A program made the translations under genes and the position numbers. A DNA stretch of 64,000 nt from Gavia stellata (lineage: Eukaryota; Chordata; Aves; Gaviiformes; Gaviidae). Below, piece after piece: positions 45,101 to 60,100 of this stretch. Positions within the stretch are counted from its first letter, which is position 1; every line of letters starts with the position of its first letter. Below the pieces are notes generated by a model. The model was not told the DNA's origin. It did not search any database and was given only the letters and a program-made list of their open reading frames with translations. The stretch spans positions 33,708,329 to 33,772,328 of the forward strand of contig NC_082603.1 in the NCBI RefSeq assembly GCF_030936135.1, read 5' to 3'.

Positions 45101-48100
45101 GTTTTGCAATAAAAACAAAAATAATATCCAATCAGATTAGATCAGACTTTAATGCATGATTAAGGATTTGCAATGAATATATATTGAAAAAAAATCCTGC
45201 AATGAATGTTTAGGCTATTTTCTCTTTGAAGCAATTAAACATGCAAATCAAATGGAGACAACAGGGAAATAACCTATTTACTGCTTCTTCCCACAGAAGG
45301 GAGAATCACCCTTATAAGAAACCCTAAATTTAGAATGAAAACTACAGTATGAGAAAAACTTATCACTGTTGCATTTCAACATGGCAACAGAAGGCTATGC
45401 AGAAAAGAAAATGCTAATGTCAGTGTATTGTACAACATATTTTCCACCTGTAAAAATAAAGTGTGTGGAAGTTCACATAAATATTACTGTGTAGGTGTTA
45501 GCTTATAAATGTGTTTTACTGGCATGTCACTAACTGCTAGTCTTCTAAAAATCTTACAATTTTTAAAAAACATACTGAATTATTGAATGCAAATATTTAC
45601 AGGTCAATGAAGACTATGATTATTCAAATTGTTCTGCAATTCAAGGTTACTATCGCTAAGAAACGAGTCTGTATATGTTGACCAAGGGATTTACTGAACC
45701 ACAAACCCCGCCCCCCCCAATTAATCAGTTTACAGCTTTCCGCTGGTATAACTGTAAGATTTTACTTTTTACTATCTAACATGCCATCCAAACAATTCTA
45801 CTTTCTGTCAAGCTCCAACACTTAGAAGATACTTACTGTCCTACAACGAAGGCATTTCAAGCTAATGGTGGGGGAAAGCACGCATTACAAGAAAAAAAAA
45901 AACCAAAAAACAAACATTGAGAGTTCAAGTGCAGTAATCAAAAGGAAGAGCTACAACTTCAAACATAAGAAACATAGTATTTAATTGACTAAATGTCACA
46001 AATCATATTTGTTAGTAAAAAAGAAATGCATGCATAAAATATCCAGCCCCAAGGCAATATTCATCTGGGACATCAGGTACAACTGTGACACAAATATTTA
46101 ATGCATACAACTGAATACAGAAGCAGAATAACAGAATCAACATCTACTTAAGCGTGTGATGAAAGAAACCCACTCAAGCACAAACCCCCAACTCTTTAAT
46201 GTTGGTTAGCTAGCCTGCACGAATACTGCACTAGGATGGTGATACTTCTTCCAGTGACGCAAGCTGCAGCACAGCCGTTGCGCTCTGACTTCAATATCAA
46301 CAGGACTTACAGTATGACCTGTTGTCAGAAGCAGGAGCACAAGGAAAGTACAAAGAAGCTGGCCAACAAAGGAATATGTAGGCAGCGGAGGTTTGCATTA
46401 CACTGAGAGGTGAGCTCTTAGTGACAAACTGGGATAATAGGAAATGCATCTCAGATTTTGGAGAGAAAGTGTGCCAGACATACAGACAGGAGAATTTACA
46501 TAACAATTTGAATTGGATGCACAGGCACTGGGCCTGAATGAAATACAGGACAGTCACATTACACAGAATGAGAAAATAATATATAACGCTGTAGAGGAGA
46601 GGAGAGATGTGGTATAACCATGTTGATGCCGAGCTGCGAATCAGACTTTCTCGGATAGATGTCAAAGATACATGTCAAGATTCCACCAGAGGACAAGTTG
46701 AAGCATCAACTAAAAAGGCAGGACAACACAACAGGATAATAAGATTTCAAGAACAAAAATGTAGACAGTGTCGAAGAAGAATGAGAATAAAGAATTTTTT
46801 TTTTTTAAATTTTGCTAATAACAGATCACAAGAGTCTCTGGTGAATGCAATTTCAGTTGAGTAAAAAGGATGGAAATGGATGGGGGACTATCTAGGATAA
46901 TATTGTATTAGCAGCAAGAAATATGAACACGCTCATTGAGGAAGGAAACTTTCAGATTTTTAGCTAGACTAAAGCTTAAACTCAAAGTAGTTTTACTGAG
47001 CATATACAACTTCCATATCAAAAAACCTTGTAACTTCCAGGACTTCCGAATTAGGTAACTTCCCATAAAGATGAAAGACATCCCTGATACAACCCAACTT
47101 ACAGAGATTCACACCTTTCCACTTTTTCACCAAGTTTTGTCATAGATTAAGTATTTCCTTTGTCTAACTCTTAGGAATGGATGTGTTTGGTTTGGCTGAA
47201 ATACATAACACATTTAGCCTGACGCCTCACTGTTGGCACAGAAAATTTCAGTTCACTTTTCAGCTGAGATTTGGCAATGCTATAAACAATTAAATATGTT
47301 TTTCATAACAGAAAAGATCAAGCAATGCTAACAAAATGAGACACTAGCAGCCTTACTTCTAACACATTTTATCACTTCTCCTTCCTTACACCTATCAAGT
47401 TTAGGAAAGCAGTTTATCAGATGCTTCACCTGAAACATTTATTTAAGTGCATTACTAACTGTGGACTGCCCAAAGTCCATTCATGTCAGGAAGCTTATAG
47501 CTTAAAATAAGATTGTGGCAGAAAAAACAAGAATTTTAAAAGATTTTGCAAAGCAAACATGAAGTTTCACCATGACCATCTGTGGCTAGTTTTTAATCAA
47601 GAAGCGTCCTGCATTACTGGCCCTGTATCTCTGGCAGTTAATGCTTCCAGAAATAAGGTAAAGGAATGTACACTTTCAGAAGAGTCTGGAAAGGCAAAAC
47701 ATACCTTCCTTTCATTAGTTCAATTACAATACCTCATTGTGTAGTACTATGAGCACAACTCCTGTAATTGGCAATGTCATATGCCCCACACTACCAGTGA
47801 AAGACAGAACTGGCCGGACAATTGTATTGCAAACCCTGCATTAATTTGTACCTGTAACTGTAAGCCTGCCATTCAGTCCCTTTGAATATACAATCCTGTG
47901 GAATTAGAAGTATTAAAAAATAATCCCTATTAATTTAATTCTGTATGAAATATTAATCTTTCATAAGCAAATATCACGGCACTGCACCCACAACACACTT
48001 AATACACTTACGCATCCTTCTCTGTTTGAGGCTGCCCTCTTCTGGGTAATCTGCTTTCTGAATCATTCTGCTCAGTTCCATCTCCTAGGTGGTTGGTTCA

Positions 48101-51100
48101 CAAGAAAAAAAAGAAACAACAAAGATGAAAATAAGATACCGACTATTTGAAGCACATGAAAAAGGTGTTAGTACGAACCCTGACTGTTCAATGCTCTTTT
48201 AGGAAGAGAAAAACCCCAAAACTCACTTATGAAGCAGGACAGATTCCCTTGTAAGGGACTAAGTTCATGATAATTATAGCAAACACTAAGTTCACTATAA
48301 TTTACTCTTTCATAATTTGACCTCTTAACAGTTCACATTACATTTATATTTGTGGAAACCTTGGGATTATAGTATTAAAAACTGAAAGTTAGTATAATTC
48401 TAACACACAGTTACTGTGTTCTACTCAGAAGCTTTTTATCCTATAAACTGCCTAAATACAACATATTAGCACAGAGCATTATCATGAAAATACTATAATG
48501 ACTGAGCAATGAAACCTCCATTTTCCTTTAATAAGAAGTGCCTGGCCCCCAACTCCACCTTGTAAACAACTACAAAAAGATACTGCAAATTACTTCCAAA
48601 GGCTCTGACATGCTATATTGACAATATAATATTGTAGCTCATCATATGATAAATCATATGCCAATTGCCATTGTTCTGCATGGCGAGTCATATTTCTACA
48701 TTTCAGTGCACTGATATTTTGACCAGATGTATGTTTCTGTGAGGAAACGGGAATAGGATATTACCACAAAAGCCCATTCCCATGGATTTGTTAATAAAAC
48801 CCAGGCTCACATGTAGTGTTGGTAAACCAGTGGACTGCCTTTCTGTCACTGTAGGTTGGGCATTCTTAAATGACCAGATTCCAAGATAAGTGTCTAACAC
48901 AGACTACTCTCCTAAAGCAGGTGGACAGGGGGATGTTTTCAGTGATGCTGATTAGATTCAGAAAGTTAGTGCTGCACAAAAATAACATGTTTGGCTCACT
49001 GGCTGCTATCTACTTGACATTGCTCAACAGCCACTTACGAAGGCATCATGATGTATATTGTTATGTACAACAATACACCTCTGATCACAAAAGACTTTCT
49101 GAATTTCCATCTAGTTACACAACTTATGACAACCTATACAATTCAGACAGAAATCATATTAGAACAAAAACAGATTAAAATTTTATCTTGTGTATCAATT
49201 ACTGTTGTGTTTAAAGTCAGCACATTAGCTTGTCAATTCTGCTTGCCCTCCAGTTAGCATATCAGGATGTACTAGCAGAAAAACTACTGCAACCCACTTA
49301 ACTAATAGTTAAAAAACAGTATATACTGTCACATTTGGTAGGATCCCACAGTACAATAGTCTTTGGTGAATCCACCGAAACTAGTGAGGCCACTAACTAT
49401 TCATGGTACTGTGCTCCACACAATCTATATAGTCATCTTTCAACACTTTAAGTGTTAGGTCTGTATAGGTTCCAGCAATAAAGAGGTCATATCTGAATAG
49501 CAGAAATAATTTCTGTTTAGTTGTGGCTGAAGTTGAAGACATCATATAATGTGGAGTTTTTGTAACTTCCATCTTAAGAATTTTCCCCCTCAACAGTATC
49601 AGCCACACACTCAGTCTCTCATTTTCTACTGCAATATAAAAGCTCCTTTTTTTGGGCACAGTTCTATTCTCCTGTGCAATGGATTTCTTTTGGATCTGAT
49701 ACTCATTAAAGACAAAATGGTGGAGGTGCACGCATACATACAAAGGGGGAGAGGCATAATCATGCATTCATTCTTTTTTTCTGAAAACAGTTTTCCCCTT
49801 AAACAATGAGATCATTATTGCATTCACCAATTAGTGACTTAGAATTGCATACCAGTAATACAGCTTTAGAGTTCACTGTACTTGTAGTCAATCAGACTAT
49901 CATCAACTATCCAAAACTCAAGAAGGATCTTTTTTTCTGGTGCCAAAGAAGTTCACAAGTGTTTTAAATTAGTTCTTATCTACTGTCCCTCCAACAGATG
50001 CATACACGTTCTTACAAATGCTTCATATTAAACAGTTGTTATTGTAAGGTGAAATTCACCTTTACGTGAAAGATTTGGAGGAAACTACAGCAGGTCTTTA
50101 CCATGGCCTTAACAAATGCATTGATCCTAGAACAGACCCTCTGGAATGAGGCGCTTCTCACATTTCACTGTAATACCTCTCCTTTCTGACATCAGACTAA
50201 AAAAGAGACACCACACTAAGCATTAAACACTTTGATTTCTTCTTACTAGATCTAAATTATTACATACAAGTATCAGCACTCAAGGATAAATTAACTTTTA
50301 ATTTTAATATTTTGTAAAACATTTAGAAATACCTCAGAATGACAAGGTGCTGTAAAAGTTTAAGCTGTTCCACTACAGTAGCTAAAGATTAAGACCCCAA
50401 AAGATTTCATTTTAAATCTAAGTACTAGTAGAACTTGTACTTAAATCAGTCATCAATTATCAAACATATAGTACTTTTAGACCAGTACTATGGAATGGCG
50501 GAACCCAGGATTGATTTGAATAAAAATAAATCGATTTAAAATAAATCTTAAAAATATGTCAGCCAACAATGATGAGAAACTAGTGAAGATTTAGTATTCT
50601 GTTATTTTAGAAATTTATGTCATAAATGGGTTGTGAGATTTTAGGCAACATATGAATTATCAGGCAGCCCAAGAGGACATACATTGGACAACATCATAAA
50701 GACACACTATCTTATAATTGGGTTGGTTCATGTCTTCTCCTAAAAGAAATGTTACTTTTGAACAATCTTAGCATTCTGTAGGTATTTAGTCTTTTTAAGG
50801 CACTCCTCCACACTGTTATTCAAAAGAAAATTATGTTCATAAGACAAGCAATTTCCATCTGTCTCCTCAGTGAGATAGATGCATGCAACTTTGTGTACTT
50901 CGCACAATGCAAAATAAGCTTTCATAGCTAATGGCATTAATCTTGCAATAATTTTCATTCTATTGTTTTCTTATATGTTGGTAACAGAAAAATAGAATAT
51001 AGATTAGATTCTAACACCTCCCTTACAGGTGATACGCGTAATCTATTAAAACACTACAACACTTAAAATAAAAGTGTCTTTTCAGAAGAAGAAAAGAAAT

Positions 51101-54100
51101 TGTGGGTTTAGAAGGACAACCTGAAACCTGTGGTATAAGAGGAAGTCTTATATACCACCATTTTGTAGCTATATGAACACAGGAAAAAAAAGATGGCTAG
51201 TACTACATTACTGAATAATTATCTATCTAAATGTCAGCTATGGCCATGTGATCAGTCTTTTTATAGGCAAAAGAATGTTCCCCTATGTCCATACTTAATA
51301 TCAGCATGGGAATACGGTACGTGTTCACCTTTCCCATTGACATCCTAATATACAAGCATATTAATACAAGACATTTTGCCCCCTTTTTTCTTTCACCTAA
51401 CAGATAAGGCATGTAATGCAAATGCAGAGATGCTGAAAAAGTTTTAAAACTTGTAGTAGATTTAAACGTTTGTGTATTATCATGTGTTGTGTCACCAAAA
51501 AGGCATCGACTAAAACTAAAGGAAAGAGGTCATTAAAGCAGGTAATCACAAACATGTAGGGATATTCAAGGGAACATATCTAAAGAGCCATCGCGTTTTT
51601 AATTTTTTATCTGACTGCTATCATTATACACAATTTTAAAAGCTTTTTGCAAAGGTAAGTGTTAAAGTGCAGGTATCCAGCCAGTCTGAAGTACAGTTTC
51701 ATATTCTGCAGACAGCCACAAAATTAAAATCTGCATTTATATACGAAAAAGTAGAAGTTTTTTTTCAGAACTGCTTTTGTGATGTGGCAACACTAACAGA
51801 AAGCTTACTGCTCCCAGTGCCTCAGACTGTAGTCAATAGAGACATAGATGTTCTTATCTGATTCCTCCCTCAGGATACAGGCAATCTTAATTCAGCTATC
51901 ATCAGCGGCTAGGTATAACATGCAGTCACTTTTCTTGAATCTGAATACTTATTGCTCCATTCTGGGTGAGACTGTAGGATGCCGCATCATGACAAAACAA
52001 TTAATTGAAGTACGGTATTGAGCTGACCTTTCCATGATATGACAGATGCCAGTACAGGCATACCAATTGGTTGCAGTAACAATAGCCATATCTCTGATCT
52101 GACGAAGAACACCTATTGGCAACTCTTCTCTTTGAAAGGTTTCTTTGTACAGGATGAAGAAATTCATATATAACACAAGGAAAGAAAAAAAAAAAAAGAC
52201 ACAGAGGGTCTTCATTTCATCCAGGAAGTACCATCAAATCCTAAGACTGGTATAGCAGTTTATACATGTAAACACAAAATTTCCTTCTTACTGATGAAAG
52301 CAGAGACTGCCACAGAAATCTGACCTGGGAATACTTTGAAAATATCTTTCTCTCTGTAGAAAAAGAGAGTAGATAAATTCACATGTCAAAGGCATAAGTT
52401 CCCTAACAAACTAAGTCAGAATGCTGCTCACTGGAAGAGTTACTTTTCACAGTAAGAAGGAAGTTGGAAAAGAGTGGTTAGATTGCTATCTAACTTGGTT
52501 TAAACTCCAAGGAGAAAATTCAACACATAACCAGTGATACCTGGGAGAATACTTAAGACAATGCTTTAAGCAGCTTCGATGAAGAGAAAAATAATCCTAA
52601 AGAGAAACTGTTTATAGTCTTTTAAGAATGCAGGGGTCTATACTTTAGAGGGCTGATTGCATGTGACTTAAAATTTCTGGATGTGAACTAAGTGGGAGTG
52701 TGGACATACCCACCGTGCCAAAGAATCATCTTTTTAGGAAGCAGCCGTTAGTTTTGAGCGGAGGAATTATTGACAAGACAGGGTAGGCACTGTGGCAAAG
52801 ATCCTTACTTTCTGGTAGACACAGGCTTACTCTCTCCATCCCAAACCGGGAAGTATGTAAACCAGGCCTTTCATTGCAAATCTCGACATAGATCTCAAAA
52901 GGCCACAAAATTAAACACGCATCAACTGCGCATATCTTACATTTTGTGAAAGCAAGGGTGTTCTAAAATACAGGTCCTTTCAAGATACCAGGTTTGCACA
53001 AATAGTTGAGACATGCTATCACTCACTGGAAGAGAAATTAGCGTAATAATTCCGCCAGAGGCTTCTTGGAATGTCAATGGTTGAAACAGTCATTTTTGTC
53101 CTAGTTCCAGGGGCAAATGCCTAATTCAAAAGCATTGTACTGGCGGAGAAGAACAGCTATTCTGGGGAGAACTGGAATCAGCAGAGAACTTGGTAGGAAA
53201 GTTGTGACTCTTCCAACTGGCAGTGAGTGCTCATGAAAAACTCGACTGTGTTAAAACCGTTTCACAAACAGGTAACGAGGACACAAAGTCAGGTCATAAT
53301 GAAGACTGGCAGCACAATAAAGAATTAGGATATAGCTGCTTCTGTTTAGTTTCCCAGCATGACTACTGATTAGGAAAATAAAAACCAAACCAAAACCCCT
53401 GCACACAGGCCTGTAACAGTGCATAGCTATACTGCCATCAAAACACCCAATATGTCCATGCTTCCTCAAGTACTCTGCTATTTTTAATAAGGAAAAGGGA
53501 TGTAATGCTTACAGATTGTAGTATTTTCAGCTTGAAGACTTCCAGTAATTTTCATTTTTAGTTCAGCCAGTTTTGACAGAATCCCAAAATTTCGTGATCA
53601 CATTCCTTTAAAACAAAAAAATCGCTTTTTTCCTGGAGGAAAAATCCACTTTTGGAGATCCATCATGAAAGCATATGGTGCAATAACTAGTGCAAAAATC
53701 TGCAGACATCTAGATAAATTTCAAACAGTGGTTATTCTATCCTGCTCAGAATATTTCTACTCATCATAATTCATGGATGTTAGTGAGGCCTCAATTACTG
53801 CACATAAATTCCAAAATATATGGGGCATAAAAAGCTCTTTAACCCAACAAAAAGGCATAACAAGAACTGATGGCTGAAAATTAAAGCCAGCCAAATTCCA
53901 AATCAGACAGGAGAATTTTATTTTTTTTTAATAGCAAAGGTAATTGAATAGGAACTTGCTAACAAGGGAAGTGATGGGTTTTTATTATTATTATTTTTTT
54001 TAATAATTTGAAGTCTTCAAATCAAGACAACCATCTTTCTAGGAGTTGTACTGCACAGAAATAAAAGCTCTTGGGTTCTAGATGGGAAAGATGACAAAAA

Positions 54101-57100
54101 AGTATCTTTGTATTTTTTTTTTAATATAAAAAAGTCACACCAGATGACCTAATGGTTCCTTAACACTTAAAAAGACCGCAACCTATATAGCCATAAAAGC
54201 AGGTCAGTCTACTGAAAATATACTTCTTGAGCAGTCATAGTTTGCATCAAAAACTGTGACTGTGTAACTAAGTGGACATAGATCCTGAAGTGAACTGGAA
54301 ATAATATAATTATAAAAAGGCATATTTTCTGAGAGCTAATGACATTCAGTGTTATGATAGATTAATTAAAAATTGCCTTGAAGTGCCTTACTATGAAAAA
54401 CAATAGTAAAAAATTATGTAAAAGAATGCATAGCAGAAGAGTTAAACTAAGTTAACTTCCCTTTTAGCTTTGATTTGATAAAAATCTACATAACTTTCAA
54501 TATTCATAGAGAAAGGCTCAGAGCTGAGAAATGCTACACGTATGTATGCATGAATGAAAGCATTTATTTTACTGGCAAGAACAGCTAAGCCTGTCCCTCC
54601 CCGGAAACCTGGAAGTACATAAACTAGGACTTGCATTGCAAATCTCAACATAGTTCTCAAAAGGCCACAAGATTAAACATGCTTCAACTGCACCCTTCTT
54701 TTCTTTCCAGCTCTCCTGACATGAGAGAGTCCAGATCTCAGCTGTGTATTATAAACAATGGACTGCATCGCCTTGCAAGAGAGTAAACCAGGACTTCCTT
54801 GCAATAATCTGAAGTAGCACACTGCAACCCCAGAACATCTCCCTGTATAATCCAAAGAAGAACAAAGTCACTGTCAGTAGCACATACCAGTTCTGCCAAT
54901 GAAAGCTGGGACTTAGAAAGAGAGAAAACAAAGGACATTGCTAGCATAAACATGCCTAACCAGTGGAATTAATGGAATTATTGACAAAAATGCCAGTGCA
55001 GGGTTTTTTTGCTGAGCCAAAGTCAAAGATTTTTAATATTGATCAACAGAAAGCAAAACTTGTTTCATAAACAAGTTGTTTCATAAACACCCCCAAGGCT
55101 TATACTGAAAAGATTCAAGCTTTAAAAATCAACATCAGCTTTTCCAAGAGATTAAAATTCTTTAAGAGGAAAAGAAATCAAAAATACCACATGAGACATA
55201 AGTTAGTAAATCAAGCCAATAACCAGAAAAATGTTGCAGTAAGAAAGACAGAACGTTCAACTAACCATTTGATGGGTGATTTCTGAGATTTTGTGCATTG
55301 TGACTCATGGGAGAGGAAAATGGACTCATTTGGCGTGTTCCTGTTGTTGGTGAGTAAGAGTTTAGGTTTTTCTTTTTGGTCTTCAAAGGTGTTGCATCAG
55401 ATGGCTAAAATGTAGCAAAAGACAAAGAATCTAGATGAATATTGGCTGAAGATAAAGAAGTACCTACGTCCATCTAAACCTACAACAGCTGTAAACTTCC
55501 CTTCTGCAAACTAAATACATTCTGGCCTCTACCCTTCCTATCAGTAGAGTTATGTATTGCGTCCCAAACCAGACAAAGCGTCTCTGAATGTTTACTATCT
55601 GGTAATAGATTTTTCAAAGTAATTCCTAACTTTATGCACTCCCATTTATGGAAAGCCCATGTCGTATGTTGTGGTGGGTTGACCTTCGCTGGCTGCCAGG
55701 TGCCCACCAAGCCACTCTATCACCCTCCCTCCTCATTAACATTAGTTTTACTCAAAAAAAAAAAAAAAAAAAAAAAGCTCTTCAAACACTATCCTCTCAG
55801 TTTTCATAAAGTAGTATGTGGTTTCCAGAGATTTAGGTATTCCGGCATGAACACTTGGGGTTTTTTTGTTTGTTTTTTCTTTTCAAAAGCAGTCAAAATC
55901 TGGTATTATTTTTCCTACAGTATTGAGAATTTGAGACACATGAAATATAAGCAAGTATTATTTCTATCAAAAGGTAGTTATTTCTAATGATTTTCTAAAC
56001 AAGTGTTAATTAAAAAAAAAAACCCAAGTGAGTCCCTTAAATCCAAAATTTTATCTCTGGCTTAGGATTTCAATATGTCTAATGATATAAAAGGAGTTAT
56101 TTAATGATGTTAAAGGAAGTGTGCAGAGAAGTTTTCAGAGGAACTAGTCTGCGATTCTGAAGTGTTAACTGTGATCATCTGGGGCACAGTTCACTCTCTA
56201 GATTGGATGCTGGATTGCAACTCGGAGAAATTGGGATGTCACTGCACTACTAATATACATTAGAAAAAAACCAAAGCAAAACCACACTTTGTTTGCGCAT
56301 AAAGGGTTTCCGCTCTAGAAACAACTTGATTCCAACTAAGAAGTCTAGCAGCAGCTTTAAGTAACACCATCAATGACTGTCAAAAAAGAGACATACACAT
56401 AAAGAGAACACAGGTAGCACTTAAAGGAGACTCCATTGGCATCAGCAGCATCTTAATGTCATCTTACACTCTTAGAAACCACTGACCAAGTGGCGACAGG
56501 ATTTTCCAGGTAACTGAATGTGAAGTATTAAGCTATATGCAGATTACTAGACCTACAGTACTTCACTGTTACATAACCAGCTGATCCAATAATTAAACAA
56601 AAGAGCTGGAAGGTACACCATATAGCAAGCTGGAAAACATGGCTTCAGAATGACAGCTTTCCCATTCTTGCCTACCTCTCGTTTCAAGGAGATAAAGTCA
56701 GCAGGCATGTAAACTACTGCTTCCAAACAAGACCAGCCACCTCTAAAGAGGAGAATGCAAGTAGTGCACAACTGATTTCATTGTAGTAACATCTGTCATG
56801 CAAAGGATAAAGGGACATTCTGGGCAAAACCACTTTTTCCAGTCCCTTTCCGAATTTTCTCGAGGGGTTAAACAAGGGCTGTCTAAATGCAGTGAAACAG
56901 ACACTTTTTTCTATGGTTTAGTGATTTTTTTTTTTTCTCTTGGAAACATAGTATCACCAAAGCAAATGCCACAGAAAAACAGAATAAGCGATGTCTTCAT
57001 TTTTTAATTTGTTACAATCCTAAGGCTTTGAGTTTGAGGAGGAAATTCATTTAGCTCTATTTTTGCAACTGTAGCAAGCAAAGGAATGACTCATCCTCTT

Positions 57101-60100
57101 CCTAAACAACTAGCCTTTTCTACCAACTTGAGCCTCATTCCATCTGTAAAACTGAGTAGCTATCGTTTGTCTTCACGTCACTCATAACAGTCACTCAATT
57201 TCATACAGTATTTCTTCATTGGAAGCTTTATTGTACATAATTATTCTATAATATCTTTAAGTTCCATTTATTACTCCATTTATTAATGTTAGAAAAAGTA
57301 TAATAGGTAAGCATATTACACTGTTTCAATACCATGAATGAAATACAAGGTGAGGATCTGGGGTTTATATTCATTAAAGAATGCACAGTACTTAAGCCAA
57401 GTTGGGGGGTAAAAAAAAAATATAAAAAAATCAGACAACCTGATATTTGCACTTTGGTGACTGACATTTCCATTGCAATTTCAAATTAATAACTCATTTA
57501 TTCCCTTTTCATACTTAATCATATGTTGTCCTGTTTTGCTGGAGTAAGACCCTCATGCTGCTCTTTTTTAAACCAGATTAAAGAAAGGGCATACAAATCT
57601 TCAAGTCCAGTAAGGATTCCTCAGGACAGGAATCTCCCGCATGCTCTGGGAAAAGAGTCTACTGGGGACACGGTAGAGAACAAAGGCAGTCTGAGTCCAC
57701 AGCATGGTACAGAATGAAAAGACAACTCTGAGAAGGCCTGAACCTCATAGGTTTAAGGTTTATCCCCTGGAAAATTTAATTACAGCAATTTTAGATCTCA
57801 AAAAGGGTGCACAGGTGGGAAAAGCAGTGTTTTTAAGGCCAATAATCAGGTTCACCAGGTAACATGTATGAAAGCCACAAGTCATATCAGGATGTAAGTC
57901 ATATCAGATCACAAAGCTGCATATACAAAGGTGGCGCTTAAAGCCTCTACAATCCAGCAGGAATCCAGGACCTGGGAAAAGGCTACATTTCATTACTGAG
58001 TAAATTAATGACTGAAAACATTAACGTTTACATAACTAAATTGTTGAGGTGTTATAAGGAAACTGCTTCTAAGTTGTTTATATTTATTGTTCTGTAAATG
58101 TATAACTAGGAATACAAGTTGTACCTAGAAGTATAATGGACAATTATGTAACCCTCAGAAGTTTTCTTCTCAATTCCAGACAGTTAGCAGTTGATTTAAA
58201 TGTCCTGAAGCACAATACTCCTATTTTTCACACCTACTTGGATATGCATACGCTCGTTATTTGTATGAATGAGTGTTTTTATTACAGTTTCTACTACGTT
58301 CTTGACTTCACCAAAATTTCAGGATGAGTTTTAGAAGTTAACGTGTCATATAAAAGGTAAGTGTCCGTTATTGGCTTTCAGTTTTCCATACTGCAATATT
58401 ATTAAATTCCTCTTGATTATATGAAAGTATAAAGAATGTTCAATATCCCCTCTAAAAAGAATACAGCATATTCTTATACCCCTTTCCTGCTCTTCACTAC
58501 TGAACTCCTATTAAAACATCCTGATCTTTTAATCTCCTTCACTTGAAGGCATTTCTTGTGCCACTTGTACTGCATCCTATGTTCACACTCATTTTCTTCC
58601 ACAGAATGATATAGATTCAAAGTATAATTTCTGCAATTATACTTTAAAACAGAGTGACAGCACATTCAGTTCTAATTCAGGTGAAGACAAAATACTGATT
58701 TATGCAATGGCATTATACCTCCAGTGCTGCTTGCTATTCTATTTCTGATATATCTTTCAGCACTTTTACACAAAGCTGCAGTTCTGATGTTTTTCTTCTC
58801 CCACTCTGCCTTGAGTGGTTACCCTTAATTTAGAACCTAACAGTGTTAGTATTGGTCATCAGTAATATGACTTACACCATATTTCAAAAGATTTAATTTG
58901 CTGCCCACTTACCTAGCCTTCTTATAGCTCCTGGATATTACTCTGTCTTGTTCTAGTCTTGAATACCCTAAATAATTTTGCATCAGCAGTTTATACTCTT
59001 TTTGCAGTCTATCGGTATTTAAACAATACCTGATGGAAATCTTCAGTCTGTTGTCACTAATATTTTGCCACATTCAAGCACATTAAAAAAATGCTTTAAA
59101 CCATCTTTAAATGAAATAGTAATTACAGTAAAGGATCAATACCACTTTAGGCATTTAAATGTCATCAAATCTCTTTTGTAACAGGAAGAATCTCCAATAT
59201 GCTTACACTTTCAGTTTTCCTGCTTGAACAGCAGTCACCTCAGCCACCTTATTTCTGGATATGAACTAAGACTCCTTTGAGTTACTGTAGTACTTAGAAG
59301 GACAGTATTTATTTGGCGGTAAGAATTTCTCTTCCAGGAAAAAGAGTTTTAGTCCGCTTATGCAATTTTTTAATGATACTGTACTAACATTACAAAATCT
59401 AAAAATACTCATTTCTGATCTGGTTAGTTCAGGAATGCTTTGGGTAGTCCGACCAGCAGGTGGAATGAAGTCCTCCTGAATAACAGGAAAGAAATTGTAG
59501 AAACAGCAATGGATATGGCAGAGGTAAAACAAACACTTTGCACAAACCGCATGTGTTTATTACCTTACATTCCTTCCTACCTTCTGTAACATTATTTAAT
59601 TATGATACACTTTAAATCTTTGACATGTATCTGTTAGAGGCATACTACGAACTAAAAATCAGTGTAAACCTACATTACGGAGATTCCAGTAAAAGTTTTT
59701 ATCATTCAGATGGGTTTTTGTTAAGCTTTTTGCTGCACAAGAACCTGAATGCAGGTAACCATCAAGCAACTCTTTCTTTTCATCTTATGGGGAGTGGGCA
59801 GGGAAGGAATAGCTTTAAGGCAGAAAAAGAACAGCATGTAATTTCAGATGGACCACTCATCTACAAAAACGTTACTACAGCCCAAGAAACAGATGCAAAA
59901 TTACAGACACAGCTGCATTCTGAGCAGAACAAGTTGGGTAATGGTACACTAAGCTGCTAATTAAATTGCTAATGATTTTTTTTAGTGCCACTGCGGTATT
60001 TTGCCACCTTTGTTTAAATTAAAAAAAAAAAAAGTGTCTAGAAAATTTTTTAAATTGCAAATTTCTATTTTGCTAAATACCAGTGAGACCTCCAAATATG

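Larger units (their letters stand above)
48085..55265 (-). other. ITGB3BP: ITGB3BP intron between coding exons 3 and 4
   Basis: About 7.2 kb. Holds the duplicated 79-bp module (52851 and 54613, with a partial third copy near 54783) and an AT-palindrome cluster near 48621. No exon was recognised. Confidence 0.55.

Noticed and set aside
45066-45130. Candidate ITGB3BP exon ending CACAG|GTAGTA
   Set aside because: Reading did not align with CENP-R; the exon at 44475-44553 fits by phase and similarity.
59625-59960. 111-codon frame on +
   Set aside because: No domain, no splice or promoter context; intron of ITGB3BP on the opposite strand.
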